Shown: positions 1-8,365 of the stretch, in pieces
Layout: each line of letters begins with the position of its first letter
Numbering within the stretch: position 1 is the first letter of the stretch
From: an uncultured Collinsella sp.
GTDB taxonomy: Bacteria > Actinomycetota > Coriobacteriia > Coriobacteriales > Coriobacteriaceae
Assembly: GCA_958443265.1 (NCBI GenBank)
Contig: CAUCKA010000016.1
Location: 1 to 26,654, forward strand
Reading direction: 5' to 3'
Length of the DNA stretch: 26,654 bases
Program-made: the position numbers and the translations under genes
The notes under the pieces: generated by a model
Database searches by the model: none
The model's input: only the letters and a program-made list of their open reading frames with translations
What the model was told of the DNA's origin: nothing

Positions 1-14
1 GCCAGAAGCTGTCC

Positions 15-2342
15 CTAGGCATTGGGCTCCCTCCAGACCTCGCGCTTGGTCGCGAGGCTCACCTTGTACCAGTCTGGAGACGACCGCGTGATGGTCGGCG
101 TCAGCTGCACGAAGGCGCGGTCGCCGTCGTGTGTGCGCGCCCAGCAGTGGGAATAGTCGCGGAGCAGCTCCGCTACGCGTCCGATCTCGCCCGCAGGAAC
201 GGCGAAATCCCAGCTCTCCGAGACATCCAGCTTGTTGGACGAGAAGCCCATCGGCAGCCCGCCCGCGGAGCCGAAGAAGTGGAACTGGGTGACCCCGTGG
301 TCGTACCCGCGCGAGTACCCCGGCGGCCCGCCCGCCCCGACGGTGCCGGCGACGACCGAGGTCGCGCCCGCGTCGAAGTTGAAGGCGTAGCCGCGGCAGC
401 GGCACGATGTCACGACCTCGGTCGTGGATACCGTGCCGCTCGCGGCGTGCCCGACAGCGATGTAGGTGAACGGCATGTTGAGCGGCGGCAGCCGGTCGAT
501 GACGCTCTGCCCCTGCTTGAGGCCCGTCGCGAGCGTCCTGCGCGAGCCGTCCGGCAGGACGCGCATGAGGTCGAAGGACTGGCACGGCGGAAGGCTGTGA
601 AGCAGGAGCTTCGTCCCCTTGACCGAGGCTCCCCCGTTGAGCCTGATGGTTCCGCGGCCCGTTCTCGACATGGGTCCGCGGAGCTTGTGGCCGCTGACCG
701 CGTACTCCGAGACGCCGTCGCGCACGGTGACGGTCGCGGCGTAGTCGTCCGAGTAGTCGATCCCGACGATCGGGGTGGCGGGGACGAGCCAGTCGGTCGA
801 TACGGTCCTGGTGAAGCTCGCCGAGAGTCCCGAGCCGCCGCGGACGGTCAGCTCGAGGGTATATGTCGTCTTGTTGCTCAACCCCGTCTGCACGGAGTGC
901 GAGCGCGCGGACGCGCCCACGTTGACGTCCAGCACCGTGCCCGACGGGGACGTCACCTTCAGCCGCTGGGACGCGACCCCGGTCTCGTCCGCGACGCTCC
1001 ACGCGATGGGCAGCGGGAGCTCGACGACCGTGTCGCCGTCCTGTGCCGGCGTGGTGAAGAACGCCTGCGGCGGGTCAGCCACCGTGAACGACGCATACGA
1101 GCTCCACGCGCCCCATGACGGGTCGACGCCCTTCGTGCGAATGCGCAGGCGGTAGGAGCCCTTCGCGGGCAGGCTCAGCGACGTCGTCGACGCGGCGCCG
1201 GCGATGTCATGCGGGACGGTCTTGCCGTCCGGACCGACCAGCTCCACCTGTGCCGCGGTCTGTGCCGTCCCGTCGGGGTGGTTTCGCGTCCAGGAGACGC
1301 GCGCCGTGGACCCTGTCGGGTAGGCGGGCTCGACCCCGGAGACGGACGGCGCGTACGGTGGGCAGATCGTCGCCACGGCGTTGGATGCCGTCCACGCCGA
1401 GCAGATGGTGTCTCCGGAGCCCGCCACGGGCTTGTCGCGGTAGGTGCAGACCTCGTATACGACCCTCTCTCCGGCCACGGCGGCCGGGTCGGCCATGGAC
1501 CAGACGCCCGGCTCCTGCTTGTCGGCGGCGAGGCTGCGGGAGATGAAGGTCTTACCGCCGTCCGAAGTCGCGCGGACCTTGAAGCCGCTTATCCAGGACG
1601 GGATGTCGGGACCCCGCACGACCAGCGAGGCCTCGCCGTCACCGGAGCGCGCGAGCGAGACGGATGCCGGGGGCGCGGGGGTCTTGAAGACTCGGACCTT
1701 GTTCGACATCTCTGAGGTGCCGCCGCGCCAGCGGGCGCGGACGTCGTAGTCGTAGAAGTGGTTGGCGCTCGTCGTCGAGTCTCGCCAGTTAGAGATGGTG
1801 CCCTGGTTGTAGGGGTTCTCGGTCGGCCCGTCATCGGTGTGGCGGTAGACGTTGACGCCGTCGTAGTACTTGCGCGCCCCGTTGTCCGGGTGGTTGACCC
1901 ACTCAAGGGCTGTCGACCCATCGGTCGACTCCGTGACGACGAGGCCAGTCGGCGCGTCGGGCTTGTAGGCGGGGACCTTGGGGATACCGGCGTTCTCACC
2001 GCACGAGGTAGTCGCGGTGACTCCGCCGTACCCGTTTACAGTCTCGCTGGACGTCCAAGCGGAGCACCAGACGCTGTAGTCGTTATCATTACGCGCGGCG
2101 TCTGTGTAGCCGCTCAGGCTGACCGCCTGCTTGTAGTTCTGGACCGTCACGCCGGCGCCGCTGGCGCGTTCCACCCCGCCCACCGACACATGGAGACGGA
2201 CGCCCCACATGTTCCACGGGCCGAAGTCGACCGAGGCGCTCCAGTGGATTCGCGCGGTCGAGTCGCTGATGTTCTCGACCCAGGTCGAAAGGGAGACCCC
2301 GTAGTACTTTACGCCGTTTCGCTTTGTCTCCGCGTATGCCAT
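15..2342 (-). CDS. Phage tail protein with fibronectin type III repeats
   Basis: This 775-aa protein follows the tape measure gene after 3 nt, the position of distal-tail, baseplate or receptor-contact proteins in siphophages. The ATG at 2342 has a strong SD (AAGGAGGGGG). Residues about 128-218, 219-325 and 331-420 read as FN3-type beta-sandwich repeats, recognisable by Pro-rich linkers (KPDAPTGL, KTPAPPASV, PPYAPSV) followed by W/Y-rich strands. More Ig-like material follows to about 620. The last 120 residues form a separate C-terminal domain ending KREVWREPNA. FN3 repeats in phage tails are generally linked to carbohydrate or surface binding. That it contacts the host surface is inferred from position and repeats. 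It could instead be a fused distal-tail/tail-fibre protein. The next late gene would begin just off the left edge. Confidence 0.8.
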   Translation of the reverse strand: MAYAETKRNGVKYYGVSLSTWVENISDSTARIHWSASVDFGPWNMWGVRLHVSVGGVERASGAGVTVQNYKQAVSLSGYTDAARNDNDYSVWCSAWTSSETVNGYGGVTATTSCGENAGIPKVPAYKPDAPTGLVVTESTDGSTALEWVNHPDNGARKYYDGVNVYRHTDDGPTENPYNQGTISNWRDSTTSANHFYDYDVRARWRGGTSEMSNKVRVFKTPAPPASVSLARSGDGEASLVVRGPDIPSWISGFKVRATSDGGKTFISRSLAADKQEPGVWSMADPAAVAGERVVYEVCTYRDKPVAGSGDTICSAWTASNAVATICPPYAPSVSGVEPAYPTGSTARVSWTRNHPDGTAQTAAQVELVGPDGKTVPHDIAGAASTTSLSLPAKGSYRLRIRTKGVDPSWGAWSSYASFTVADPPQAFFTTPAQDGDTVVELPLPIAWSVADETGVASQRLKVTSPSGTVLDVNVGASARSHSVQTGLSNKTTYTLELTVRGGSGLSASFTRTVSTDWLVPATPIVGIDYSDDYAATVTVRDGVSEYAVSGHKLRGPMSRTGRGTIRLNGGASVKGTKLLLHSLPPCQSFDLMRVLPDGSRRTLATGLKQGQSVIDRLPPLNMPFTYIAVGHAASGTVSTTEVVTSCRCRGYAFNFDAGATSVVAGTVGAGGPPGYSRGYDHGVTQFHFFGSAGGLPMGFSSNKLDVSESWDFAVPAGEIGRVAELLRDYSHCWARTHDGDRAFVQLTPTITRSSPDWYKVSLATKREVWREPNA

Positions 2343-2345
2343 GCC

Positions 2346-5300
2346 CTACCCCCTCCTTGACCTGGACGAGCGCTTGACCTCGGCGATGAGCTCCTTGAGG
2401 GCGCGGGCGATGCGCTCGTCGACCTCGAGGAGGGAGCCGTCGATGCTGATGTAGTAGGTGTCTCCTCGCTCCACGATGCCGAGGCCGGCGGGGGCGGCCG
2501 CGCCGAGCGCCACCGACCGCGCGCCGGCGGCGTCGGCCGCCGCGAACGAGACCGGGGAGACGTCGAATACGTCCTCCACGCGGGCGAGCGCCTTGGACGC
2601 CATCGCCGCGGTGCCGGCGGACGCGGCGACGATGCTCTCTCCGAAGTCGCCCATGAGGGCGCGGCCGGAGTAGGTCGTGTAGCCGTGGCCGCTGAACGGG
2701 CCCCATTTCGCCGGCGAGAACGGGAACAGGCCGCGGATCCTCTCGACCGCTCCGGAGACCGACGACGTGACGGCGCCGACCGCGCTCTCGATGCCGGACT
2801 TGAGGCCGTTGAGGATGGCCTTGCCGGACTCGACGAGCCAGGAGCCCGCGCCGGCGAAGAAGCCGGTGATCTTGTCCTTGATGCCGGTGACCGTGGTGTA
2901 GACGGAGTCGATACCGCTCTGGGCGGCGCCCTTGATGCCCTCCCAGATGGAGGAGAACGCGCCCTTGATAGCGCCCCATGTGCTCGACCAGACGCCGCTG
3001 ATGGTGCCCAGCACCGAGCTGATGACCGACGACACGACACCTATCGCGGCGTTGACGATGGTCTGGATGGCGTGCCACACGATCTCGGCGATCGACTGGA
3101 TGCCCGCCCACACGCCCTCCCAGTCGCCGTTGATGGCGGCGAGGACGGTGCCGATGACTGCGCTGATGACCTGCATCGCGGTCGTGATGACAAGCTGGAT
3201 GGCGGGCCACACCGTAGAGATGATCGCGGAGATCGCCCCGCAGGCCACGGTGAACGCAGCCTGGACGACGGGCCACACGGCCTGCACCACCGCGGCGATG
3301 GCGTTGACCGCCAGCACGAGCACGCCCATGATGACGCCAGCGAGCTGGACGAGGAGCTGGACTATCTGCGCCGCGACGGGCGCGACGGAGGCGATGATCT
3401 GCCCGATGACGGGCGCGACCGTGGCGAAGAGCTGGAGCAGCGCCAGGGCGATGTTGCCGAGCGCCGGGAGCAGCTGACCGGTGACGACCGAGGCGACAGC
3501 CGCGAACGCGGAGACGAGGGCCGGCATGACCGACGCCACCGCCGAGGCGACGGCGGAGAAGGCCGGCGCCAAGCCGGAGGCTATCGCGGATGCGGCAGAC
3601 ATGACCGATGAGCGGAAGCCCTCGTTGGTCGTCATCATGTAGCCGAAGCCGGCCGCGAGCGCCGCGACGGCGGCGACCACGATGGCGATCGGGCCGACGA
3701 GCGTCGCGAAGGCGCCGCCGCCCGAGCCGATGGCCGAGAACAGGCCGCGGACGGGGCCCGAGGCGGACGTGAAGGCGCCGGCGGCCTCGCCGGAGACCAT
3801 CGACGCGAGCGCGCCGATCTCGCCTATGCCCGAGCCCGCGACCTTCGCCACGCCCTTGAGCGCGGTCTGCAGGGTCTTGAACTTGTCGATGCCGCCGGTC
3901 ACGCCCGAGATGGCGAGCTTTGCGGCGGCGAGGCCGGCAGTCGACCCGACGAACCTCGTGACCGCGTCGGCGAGCGTCGACATCCCGCTCGAGGAGCCGA
4001 CAAAGGACAGGACGCTGCTCGCGGCACCGTCGAAATCGCCCACGAGCCCGGAGACGGGGCCCCTGATCGTGGAGCAGACCGCCTCGATGCCCCCGGCCCC
4101 GTCCACGAGCCCGTTGATCGCGTCGGCGGCCCCCTTGACGCCGAGCGCGAGGTCCTCGGGCCATGTGGCGGTGAAGGTCTGCCCCGCGAGCTCCGCCACG
4201 CGGTCGATGACCCTGCCGACGGCGTCGGCCGCGGGCTCGAGCGAGCCGCGGACCGCGCGCAGGAGGACGTCGGCGTTGTAGGCGAGCGTTGAGAAGCCAT
4301 CAGATGACTTGCCGAGGCGTTCGAGCATGCCGATGAACCGCTCGACGTAGCCGCCGACGTCGGACACGGTGCCCTTGACGGACGTGATGGCGCCGGCGGC
4401 GATGTCGCCCGCGCCCCTGATGAGCCCGGTCGCCGCCTGGATGGGCGCCGTGATGTTCTCGACGCCGATGGCATCGATACAGGCCGCGACCGCCTTGGTC
4501 ACGGAGTTCTTCAGGTTTGCCATGGACGTGGCGATGCCCGCCGTGCCGGTCTTTGCCTGCTGGGCGAAGGAGTCGAAGCCCGCGTACCCGTTCCTGTCGA
4601 GCGAGATGAACGCGTCCTCGAGGTCCTCGACGCTCACCTTGCCGGTCTTGAGCGCGTCGTAGAGGTCGTTCGTGCTCGCGGTCGGCCCGAGCATCGACTT
4701 GGCGACCTGGTCCATCTGGCCCGGCATCGCCGTGACGATCGAGCGCCAGTCCTCCATCTCGGGCTTGCCCTTGGCTAGCACCTGGCAGAACTGCTCGAGC
4801 GCCGCCTCCTGAACCTGCGTCGACGCGCCGCCCGCGAGCAGCGCGTCGTTGAAGGCGAGCATGATGTCGGTCGCCTTGCCGACATCCTTGACGGTCGGCA
4901 CGATCTTCTGGACCGACGAGGTCATGGCGTCCAGGCGCGTGGGCAGGCCGGTGAGGTGGTCGCTCATCTTGTCGATGGACGAGGTCGCCGCGTCGGCCCC
5001 GTATCCCAGGCCCGCCATGACCTTGGGGAAGTTGTTCATGGTGTCGACGCGGCTGATTGCCGAGTCGAGCGAGTTGCTGATGGCCGTGAAGGCCTTGCCG
5101 GTGACTGCCGAGACGATGCCGGCGACGGCGCCGGCCTTCGCCCCGAGGCCGGCGCTGAAGGCCGCGCCCGTCTTGGCCCCGGCCCTGGAGCCGATGCCCG
5201 AGCTGCCCGCGAAGGCGCCGTCGAGCTGGCGGCTGATCGATGACGTGAGGTTGTCGAACTTCGGTGTCAGCAGCACCGAGCCTTTGGCCACGGTGGGCAA
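2346..5300 (-). CDS. Phage tail tape measure protein
   Basis: This 984-aa protein is the longest in the window and sits directly after the tail chaperones. It sets tail length and is packed inside the tail tube. The N-terminal half is Ala/Gly/Ser-rich and helical with regularly spaced SS/DK motifs. Strongly hydrophobic helices lie at about 535-560 and 600-690, and a tape-measure-like C-terminal motif (FPFSPAKWGPFSGHG) lies near 865. By the usual rule of about 1.5 angstrom per residue, the tail would be about 150 nm. The start is a TTG at 5300. It is preceded by GGTGATC, a direct match to the 16S anti-SD tail, 7 nt upstream. A GTG at 5291 is an alternative start three codons in. Confidence 0.92.
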   Translation of the reverse strand: MPTVAKGSVLLTPKFDNLTSSISRQLDGAFAGSSGIGSRAGAKTGAAFSAGLGAKAGAVAGIVSAVTGKAFTAISNSLDSAISRVDTMNNFPKVMAGLGYGADAATSSIDKMSDHLTGLPTRLDAMTSSVQKIVPTVKDVGKATDIMLAFNDALLAGGASTQVQEAALEQFCQVLAKGKPEMEDWRSIVTAMPGQMDQVAKSMLGPTASTNDLYDALKTGKVSVEDLEDAFISLDRNGYAGFDSFAQQAKTGTAGIATSMANLKNSVTKAVAACIDAIGVENITAPIQAATGLIRGAGDIAAGAITSVKGTVSDVGGYVERFIGMLERLGKSSDGFSTLAYNADVLLRAVRGSLEPAADAVGRVIDRVAELAGQTFTATWPEDLALGVKGAADAINGLVDGAGGIEAVCSTIRGPVSGLVGDFDGAASSVLSFVGSSSGMSTLADAVTRFVGSTAGLAAAKLAISGVTGGIDKFKTLQTALKGVAKVAGSGIGEIGALASMVSGEAAGAFTSASGPVRGLFSAIGSGGGAFATLVGPIAIVVAAVAALAAGFGYMMTTNEGFRSSVMSAASAIASGLAPAFSAVASAVASVMPALVSAFAAVASVVTGQLLPALGNIALALLQLFATVAPVIGQIIASVAPVAAQIVQLLVQLAGVIMGVLVLAVNAIAAVVQAVWPVVQAAFTVACGAISAIISTVWPAIQLVITTAMQVISAVIGTVLAAINGDWEGVWAGIQSIAEIVWHAIQTIVNAAIGVVSSVISSVLGTISGVWSSTWGAIKGAFSSIWEGIKGAAQSGIDSVYTTVTGIKDKITGFFAGAGSWLVESGKAILNGLKSGIESAVGAVTSSVSGAVERIRGLFPFSPAKWGPFSGHGYTTYSGRALMGDFGESIVAASAGTAAMASKALARVEDVFDVSPVSFAAADAAGARSVALGAAAPAGLGIVERGDTYYISIDGSLLEVDERIARALKELIAEVKRSSRSRRG

Positions 5301-5315
5301 GGGTTGATCACCTAC

Positions 5316-5693
5316 CTATGAGCGCTCCCCGAACAGCAGGGAGTCGACCTCGTCCCGGCTTAGGTCGAGACGGCGGGCGGCGTGCTCGGCGGCCCTGGCC
5401 TTCGGGCGCTTCAGGGGGTCGGGCTTCCTGCCCTTGCCCCCGGCGTTCTCGTAGCGCAGGAAGGAGAGGTTGTCGACGGCCAGGGCGAGCAGGTAGGCGT
5501 GCTCGTCCCATGTCGCGCGCGGATCGATGCGCGACACCGTGCGCGACTGCGGCGGCAGCTGCCCCACGAGCGTGAGGAGTCCGTCGAAGTCGCCGCCGGT
5601 GATGGCATCGTCCAGGTCAAGCGAATAGTACTGGCGGAGGTCCGCCTTGAGCTCGTCGCGCCCGTCGAGCAGGACGTCGACGAGCGCGACTAG
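5316..5693 (-). CDS. Tail assembly chaperone, -1 frameshift extension (GT-like part)
   Basis: This reading frame has no good start of its own near its 5' end. It is open from the slippery heptamer at 5693-5699 to the stop at 5316, about 125 codons, and lies in the -1 frame relative to the upstream chaperone gene. It should therefore be made mainly as the C-terminal part of a fusion of about 291 aa spanning 6190-5316, like lambda gpG-T. The region resembles the DUF5361-type tail proteins of Gram-positive phages (motifs LKADLRQYYSLDLDD, RATWDEHAYLLA, NLSFLRYENAGGK). A GTG at 5567 would give only an 83-aa C-terminal piece that lacks the conserved front half. In tail assembly the G-T fusion brings tail tube subunits to the tape measure. 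That role is inferred from family knowledge and gene order. Confidence 0.85.
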   Translation of the reverse strand, partial: LVALVDVLLDGRDELKADLRQYYSLDLDDAITGGDFDGLLTLVGQLPPQSRTVSRIDPRATWDEHAYLLALAVDNLSFLRYENAGGKGRKPDPLKRPKARAAEHAARRLDLSRDEVDSLLFGERS

Positions 5694-5699
5694 TTTTTT
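5651..5699 (-). promoter_or_regulatory. Programmed -1 ribosomal frameshift site
   Basis: In the chaperone frame the minus strand reads CTA AAA AAC TAG. The heptamer A-AAA-AAC (5699-5693) is a classic -1 slippery site and abuts the zero-frame stop. Seven nt downstream an 8-bp perfect stem (GCTCGTCG at 5685-5678 pairing with CGACGAGC at 5658-5651, 19-nt loop) sits at the spacing typical of frameshift stimulators. Slippage enters the open frame of the extension with no stop. Confidence 0.88.
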
Positions 5700-6190
5700 A
5701 GGCTCGCGGATTCGATGAGCAGCCCCTCGATGCGGACGATCTCCTCGATGTCGTCGTAGCCCATCTTGGCGGTCACCGCCTCGGCGACCCTGTCCTCGAC
5801 CTCCTCGCCGAGCATTGCGGTGAGATAGCCGAGCTGCTCGTCGATGCTGACGCCCTCGTTGGCCGCGGCGGTAGCCTCGTCCTCCGTCATGCCCGAGCGG
5901 ATGGCCTTCTCGTAGACGCTGTTGCGAGCCGCGCTCTCGCGCTGTGCGCGCGCGATCTGCTTGAGCACCTTGCGCGAGCGGAAGCGGCGCATGTCGAGCG
6001 TGTACTCGACGCCCTCCACCTCCACGGCCTTCTCCCAGGGCTGCAGCGCCTGGCGCTTCGCCGAAGGGTCGAACTCGACGACGGGCGCGGGGGTGAACCC
6101 AAGGTACCGCTCCTCCAGGTGCGCGCGCATGCGCTCCTTGGACTCCGCCATCTCTCGCAGCTGCTCGGGGGTCATCTCATTGATGTCCAT
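5690..6190 (-). CDS. Tail assembly chaperone (gpG-like)
   Basis: This 166-aa acidic, mostly helical protein lies between the tail tube and tape measure genes, where siphophages encode the G/GT chaperone pair. It begins MDINEMTPEQLREM with a good SD (AAAGGAGGATTT) and ends ESASLKN at TAG. The last codons contain the slippery run that feeds the -1 frame. A large tandem-hairpin region lies upstream of it, between the tail tube gene and this start, and may set its expression. The primary sequence alone is not diagnostic. The assignment rests on position, size and the frameshift. Confidence 0.87.
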   Translation of the reverse strand: MDINEMTPEQLREMAESKERMRAHLEERYLGFTPAPVVEFDPSAKRQALQPWEKAVEVEGVEYTLDMRRFRSRKVLKQIARAQRESAARNSVYEKAIRSGMTEDEATAAANEGVSIDEQLGYLTAMLGEEVEDRVAEAVTAKMGYDDIEEIVRIEGLLIESASLKN

Positions 6191-6210
6191 AAATCCTCCT
6201 TTGTAGGCGC

Positions 6211-6266
6211 AAATGCTTGCGGAGGGCGCTGCGGCGCCTACCGCGCAGCGCCCGCCGCAAGCATTT
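6211..6266 (-). repeat. Large inverted repeat (22-bp stem) upstream of tail chaperone
   Basis: A perfect 12-bp outer arm (6211-6222 with 6255-6266), one mismatch, then a perfect 10-bp inner arm (6224-6233 with 6244-6253) close on a 10-nt loop. No U-tract follows on the minus strand, and the 3' arm ends about 10 nt before the chaperone SD. It is better read as an RNA stability or expression-tuning element than as an intrinsic terminator. Confidence 0.75.
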
Positions 6267-6274
6267 GGCGGGAC

Positions 6275-6296
6275 GGGAGGGGCGGATGCCCCTCCC
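6275..6296. repeat. GC-rich hairpin after tail tube gene
   Basis: GGGAGGGGC and GCCCCTCCC are separated by a GGAT loop, giving a 9-bp perfect stem 18 nt downstream of the tail tube stop. It lies immediately before the larger hairpin at 6211-6266. On the plus strand a short CTTT follows. On the minus strand there is no U-run, so terminator function is doubtful. Confidence 0.6.
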
Positions 6297-6313
6297 CTTT
6301 GTCTGTTGTCCGG

Positions 6314-6970
6314 CTAGGCCGTGACGGCCTTGGGCTCCTCATCGCCCTGTGCGCGCCCCTCGTCCTGCGCTACCTGTGCGGCCTTGACGGTGTCGTAGAT
6401 GGCGGTCGTGTGGGTGTCGCCGTCGTCGTTGTAGGGCACGCACGTGATGGTCGGCGTGTAGCCGAGCAGGTCGGAGCTGTTGTAGGAGACGTCGTCTCGC
6501 TCGAACGCCTGGCCGATCGGGATGACGTTGCGCAGGACCTTGGTCGAGGAGATGACTGAGTCGAACACGTAGACGTGCGGGTCGGTGAAGTTGCGGTTGT
6601 GGCGGATGGTGACGGTCGCGCCGCTCTCCGTCACGTTGTCGTCTCCGTAGATGGTCTTGAGAACGGCGACGGACGACTGGATGAAGGTCATCTGTGCGGA
6701 GTCGGCGTAGCTCGTGAGGTCGCGCGCGACCTCGGAGCCTCCCCAGTCGTTGTGCCCCTCGGAGTCGGTGTCGGTCGTGAACGTCACGCCGTCCTCCGAG
6801 ATGTAGCCGAGAGAGGCGCCGTGGTGCTGATCGATGAGCTCCTTGAGTGTCTTGGACGGGTCGGCCAAGACGCTGATGTCGGTGCCCGCCGGGAACACGG
6901 CGGCGTAGCCGCCGGGGCGTCCCTTGGCTACGCCGACGGAGTCCTTGTCGAACATGGGGGTCTCGGACAT
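6314..6970 (-). CDS. Major tail (tube) protein
   Basis: This 218-aa protein begins MSETPMFDKDSVGVAKG. The ATG at 6970 has SD AGGAAGGAGG. The frame is open further upstream, but that stretch overlaps the tail terminator gene in another frame and is Arg/His-rich noise, so the internal ATG was chosen. Features typical of phage tail tube subunits are an N-terminal pre-strand segment, alternating beta strands (VTIRHNRNFTDPHVYVFDSV, LGYTPTITCVPYNDDG) and a short charged C-terminal tail (QGDEEPKAVTA). Its place between the tail terminator and the chaperones is the standard slot. Tube subunits polymerise around the tape measure. Confidence 0.85.
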   Translation of the reverse strand: MSETPMFDKDSVGVAKGRPGGYAAVFPAGTDISVLADPSKTLKELIDQHHGASLGYISEDGVTFTTDTDSEGHNDWGGSEVARDLTSYADSAQMTFIQSSVAVLKTIYGDDNVTESGATVTIRHNRNFTDPHVYVFDSVISSTKVLRNVIPIGQAFERDDVSYNSSDLLGYTPTITCVPYNDDGDTHTTAIYDTVKAAQVAQDEGRAQGDEEPKAVTA

Positions 6971-6993
6971 GTGGCCCTCCTTCCTGTGGCGCG

Positions 6994-7341
6994 CTACGGG
7001 CGCGTCACCATGTAAACGTTGATCTGGTACCGCTCGAAGCGGCTGTCGGGGTCGGGAAAGCGCATGGTGCCCTCCACGGACACGCTGCAGACCTCGGGTA
7101 TGGCCTCCCAGCACCAGGTGAGCCATTCGCGGGCCATGAGCGCGAGCGTGTAGGCCTCGGCCTCCGTGCTGGCCCACGTCTGGACCGCCAGGTACGGGTT
7201 GTCGCGGCCGGGGCCGGACGGACCGCCGGTGCGCTCGACCGTGGCGAACCTGTCGGGCTTATCGCTCGGAACTGTCGTGGAGCACGGGACGCCGAGCGCG
7301 GCGCCGAGCTTTTGCGGCAGGACGGCCAGGATGTCGAACAT
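6994..7341 (-). CDS. Tail terminator / minor tail protein (gpU-like)
   Basis: This 115-aa protein starts MFDILAVLPQKLGAALGVP at 7341, where the stop of the preceding gene and this ATG share one base (TGATG), implying translational coupling. The frame continues upstream but only as a shadow. Content such as FATVERTGGP, NPYLAVQTWASTEAEAYTLA and FERYQINVYMVTRP matches the compact alpha/beta tail-terminator family (gpU/HK97 gp10-neighbour type) that caps the tail tube. Its position between the neck protein and the tube protein agrees. Confidence 0.78.
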   Translation of the reverse strand: MFDILAVLPQKLGAALGVPCSTTVPSDKPDRFATVERTGGPSGPGRDNPYLAVQTWASTEAEAYTLALMAREWLTWCWEAIPEVCSVSVEGTMRFPDPDSRFERYQINVYMVTRP

Positions 7342-7628
7342 CAGAGACCGCACCCCTTCCTGAGCGTGTTGTTGCGCAGGTTGTCGAGGCCGGCGAGCCT
7401 GCCGTCCCTCTCGCCCGCCTCGTAGACCAGGCCGCCGGCGGTATAGCCGCGCTGCACGCCCTTGGACTCGTAGCGGGCGCCGGCGCGCCTGAGCGCCGGG
7501 TCGCACATGACATTGCAGCGCGCGGCGGCGGCCGCGGCCTGGGACTCGAGCATCGCCTTGACGCCGTCCGACTTGAGCACGGCGCGCACGCCCGACATCA
7601 CGGGCGTGACGCGCACGCGCCTACCCAT
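7341..7628 (-). CDS. HK97 gp10-like neck/tail completion protein
   Basis: This 95-aa basic protein (MGRRVRVTPVMSGVRAVL...) lies between the head-closure and tail-terminator genes. The helix-rich front and the phrases GARYESKGVQRGYTAGGLVYEAG and LRNNTLRKG fit HK97 gp10-like proteins, which join head and tail. Its 5' end overlaps the end of the head-closure gene by 8 nt and its stop overlaps the next start by 1 nt. Function is assigned by gene order plus weak motif similarity. Confidence 0.72.
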   Translation of the reverse strand: MGRRVRVTPVMSGVRAVLKSDGVKAMLESQAAAAAARCNVMCDPALRRAGARYESKGVQRGYTAGGLVYEAGERDGRLAGLDNLRNNTLRKGCGL

Positions 7629-7956
7629 CGACGGCCTCGCACTCGACGGCGCGGTCGAACTGCCCGGGGCAGTTGCCCGGCAGATAGGGCTGGGGGTCGC
7701 CGATCACACGGTACGCACGTCCGTCGTAGCGGATTAGGCACCGGCGCAGCGAGCGGCGGTCGCCGCGCGGCCAGTGGAACGTCATGGAGACGGCGGTCCC
7801 CTCGGGGCGCGGTGCGGAGAGGTCGGCCGTGCCGCCCGGCTGGGGCAGCACGCCGGCGACGTCCTCTGCCGCGCCGAGCTCGCACACTGCGTTGCCGTGA
7901 GCGTCGGTGGCCGGCTCCTGCGGCGCGATCACCTGGACGGTGACGGTCCTAAACAT
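7621..7956 (-). CDS. Head closure protein (SPP1 gp16-like)
   Basis: This protein of about 111 aa begins MFRTVTVQVIAPQEPATD. Two ATGs lie 6 nt apart (7962 and 7956). The SD GGAGG is only about 3 nt from the first and 9 nt from the second, so 7956 is preferred. The beta-rich content (ATDAHGNAVCE, VSMTFHWPRGDRRSLRR, IRYDGRAYRVIGDPQPYLP) matches small phage head-closure proteins that form a ring below the connector and stop DNA leakage. It overlaps both neighbours by a few bases. Confidence 0.75.
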   Translation of the reverse strand: MFRTVTVQVIAPQEPATDAHGNAVCELGAAEDVAGVLPQPGGTADLSAPRPEGTAVSMTFHWPRGDRRSLRRCLIRYDGRAYRVIGDPQPYLPGNCPGQFDRAVECEAVDG

Positions 7957-8365
7957 CCGCATCCCCCTCCCTGTCGGCGGCGGTCATGGCGTCTATGCTG
8001 CGCACGCGGCAGCCGGCGAGGCCGAGCCGCTTGAGGTCGGAGCGCCCCAGGTAGAGGTCTCCCGTGGGGTTCGCGAACGTGAAGCTGGACGAGTACGGGC
8101 CTGCAGTTTCTGACTGTTGGGTGATGCCCGCCATGGCGTCGGGCGCGTTGGCCGCGCGGGCGACCATGGCCACGCAGACGGGCTTCACGTTCTCGTCGAA
8201 CGTGGCGTTGACGCCGGCGGCGTAGTCGCTGCCCATATGGCGCCGGTACGCGCCGCGCAGGTGCGCCGATGCGTCCTCGAGCAGGGCCGCGACCCTGCCA
8301 TCGTCCCCGTCATCGACGGGGCCGCATCGTGCGATGTAGTCGGCGACGGTCGCGAAGGCGTCCAC
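7949..8365 (-). CDS. Head-tail connector (Gp19/Gp15/Gp42-like adaptor)
   Basis: This 138-aa protein has a GTG start at 8365 that shares one base with the TAG of the preceding gene. The upstream GGAG serves as SD. An N-terminal helical segment (YIARCGPVDDGDDGRVAALLEDASAHLRGAY) is followed by a beta hairpin with SETAGPYSSSFTFANPTGDLYL, a phrase characteristic of Gp19/Gp15/Gp42-like connector proteins. These sit under the portal and accept the head-closure ring. Confidence 0.82.
   Translation of the reverse strand: MDAFATVADYIARCGPVDDGDDGRVAALLEDASAHLRGAYRRHMGSDYAAGVNATFDENVKPVCVAMVARAANAPDAMAGITQQSETAGPYSSSFTFANPTGDLYLGRSDLKRLGLAGCRVRSIDAMTAADREGDADV

Noticed and set aside
2089..4164. 691-aa minus-strand ORF inside the tape measure and tail genes
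   Set aside because: Arg/His-rich product, out of frame with two clearly real proteins; a high-GC shadow.
6971..7177. N-terminal extension of the tail tube frame
   Set aside because: Overlaps the tail terminator gene and looks non-coding; the internal ATG at 6970 has a strong SD.
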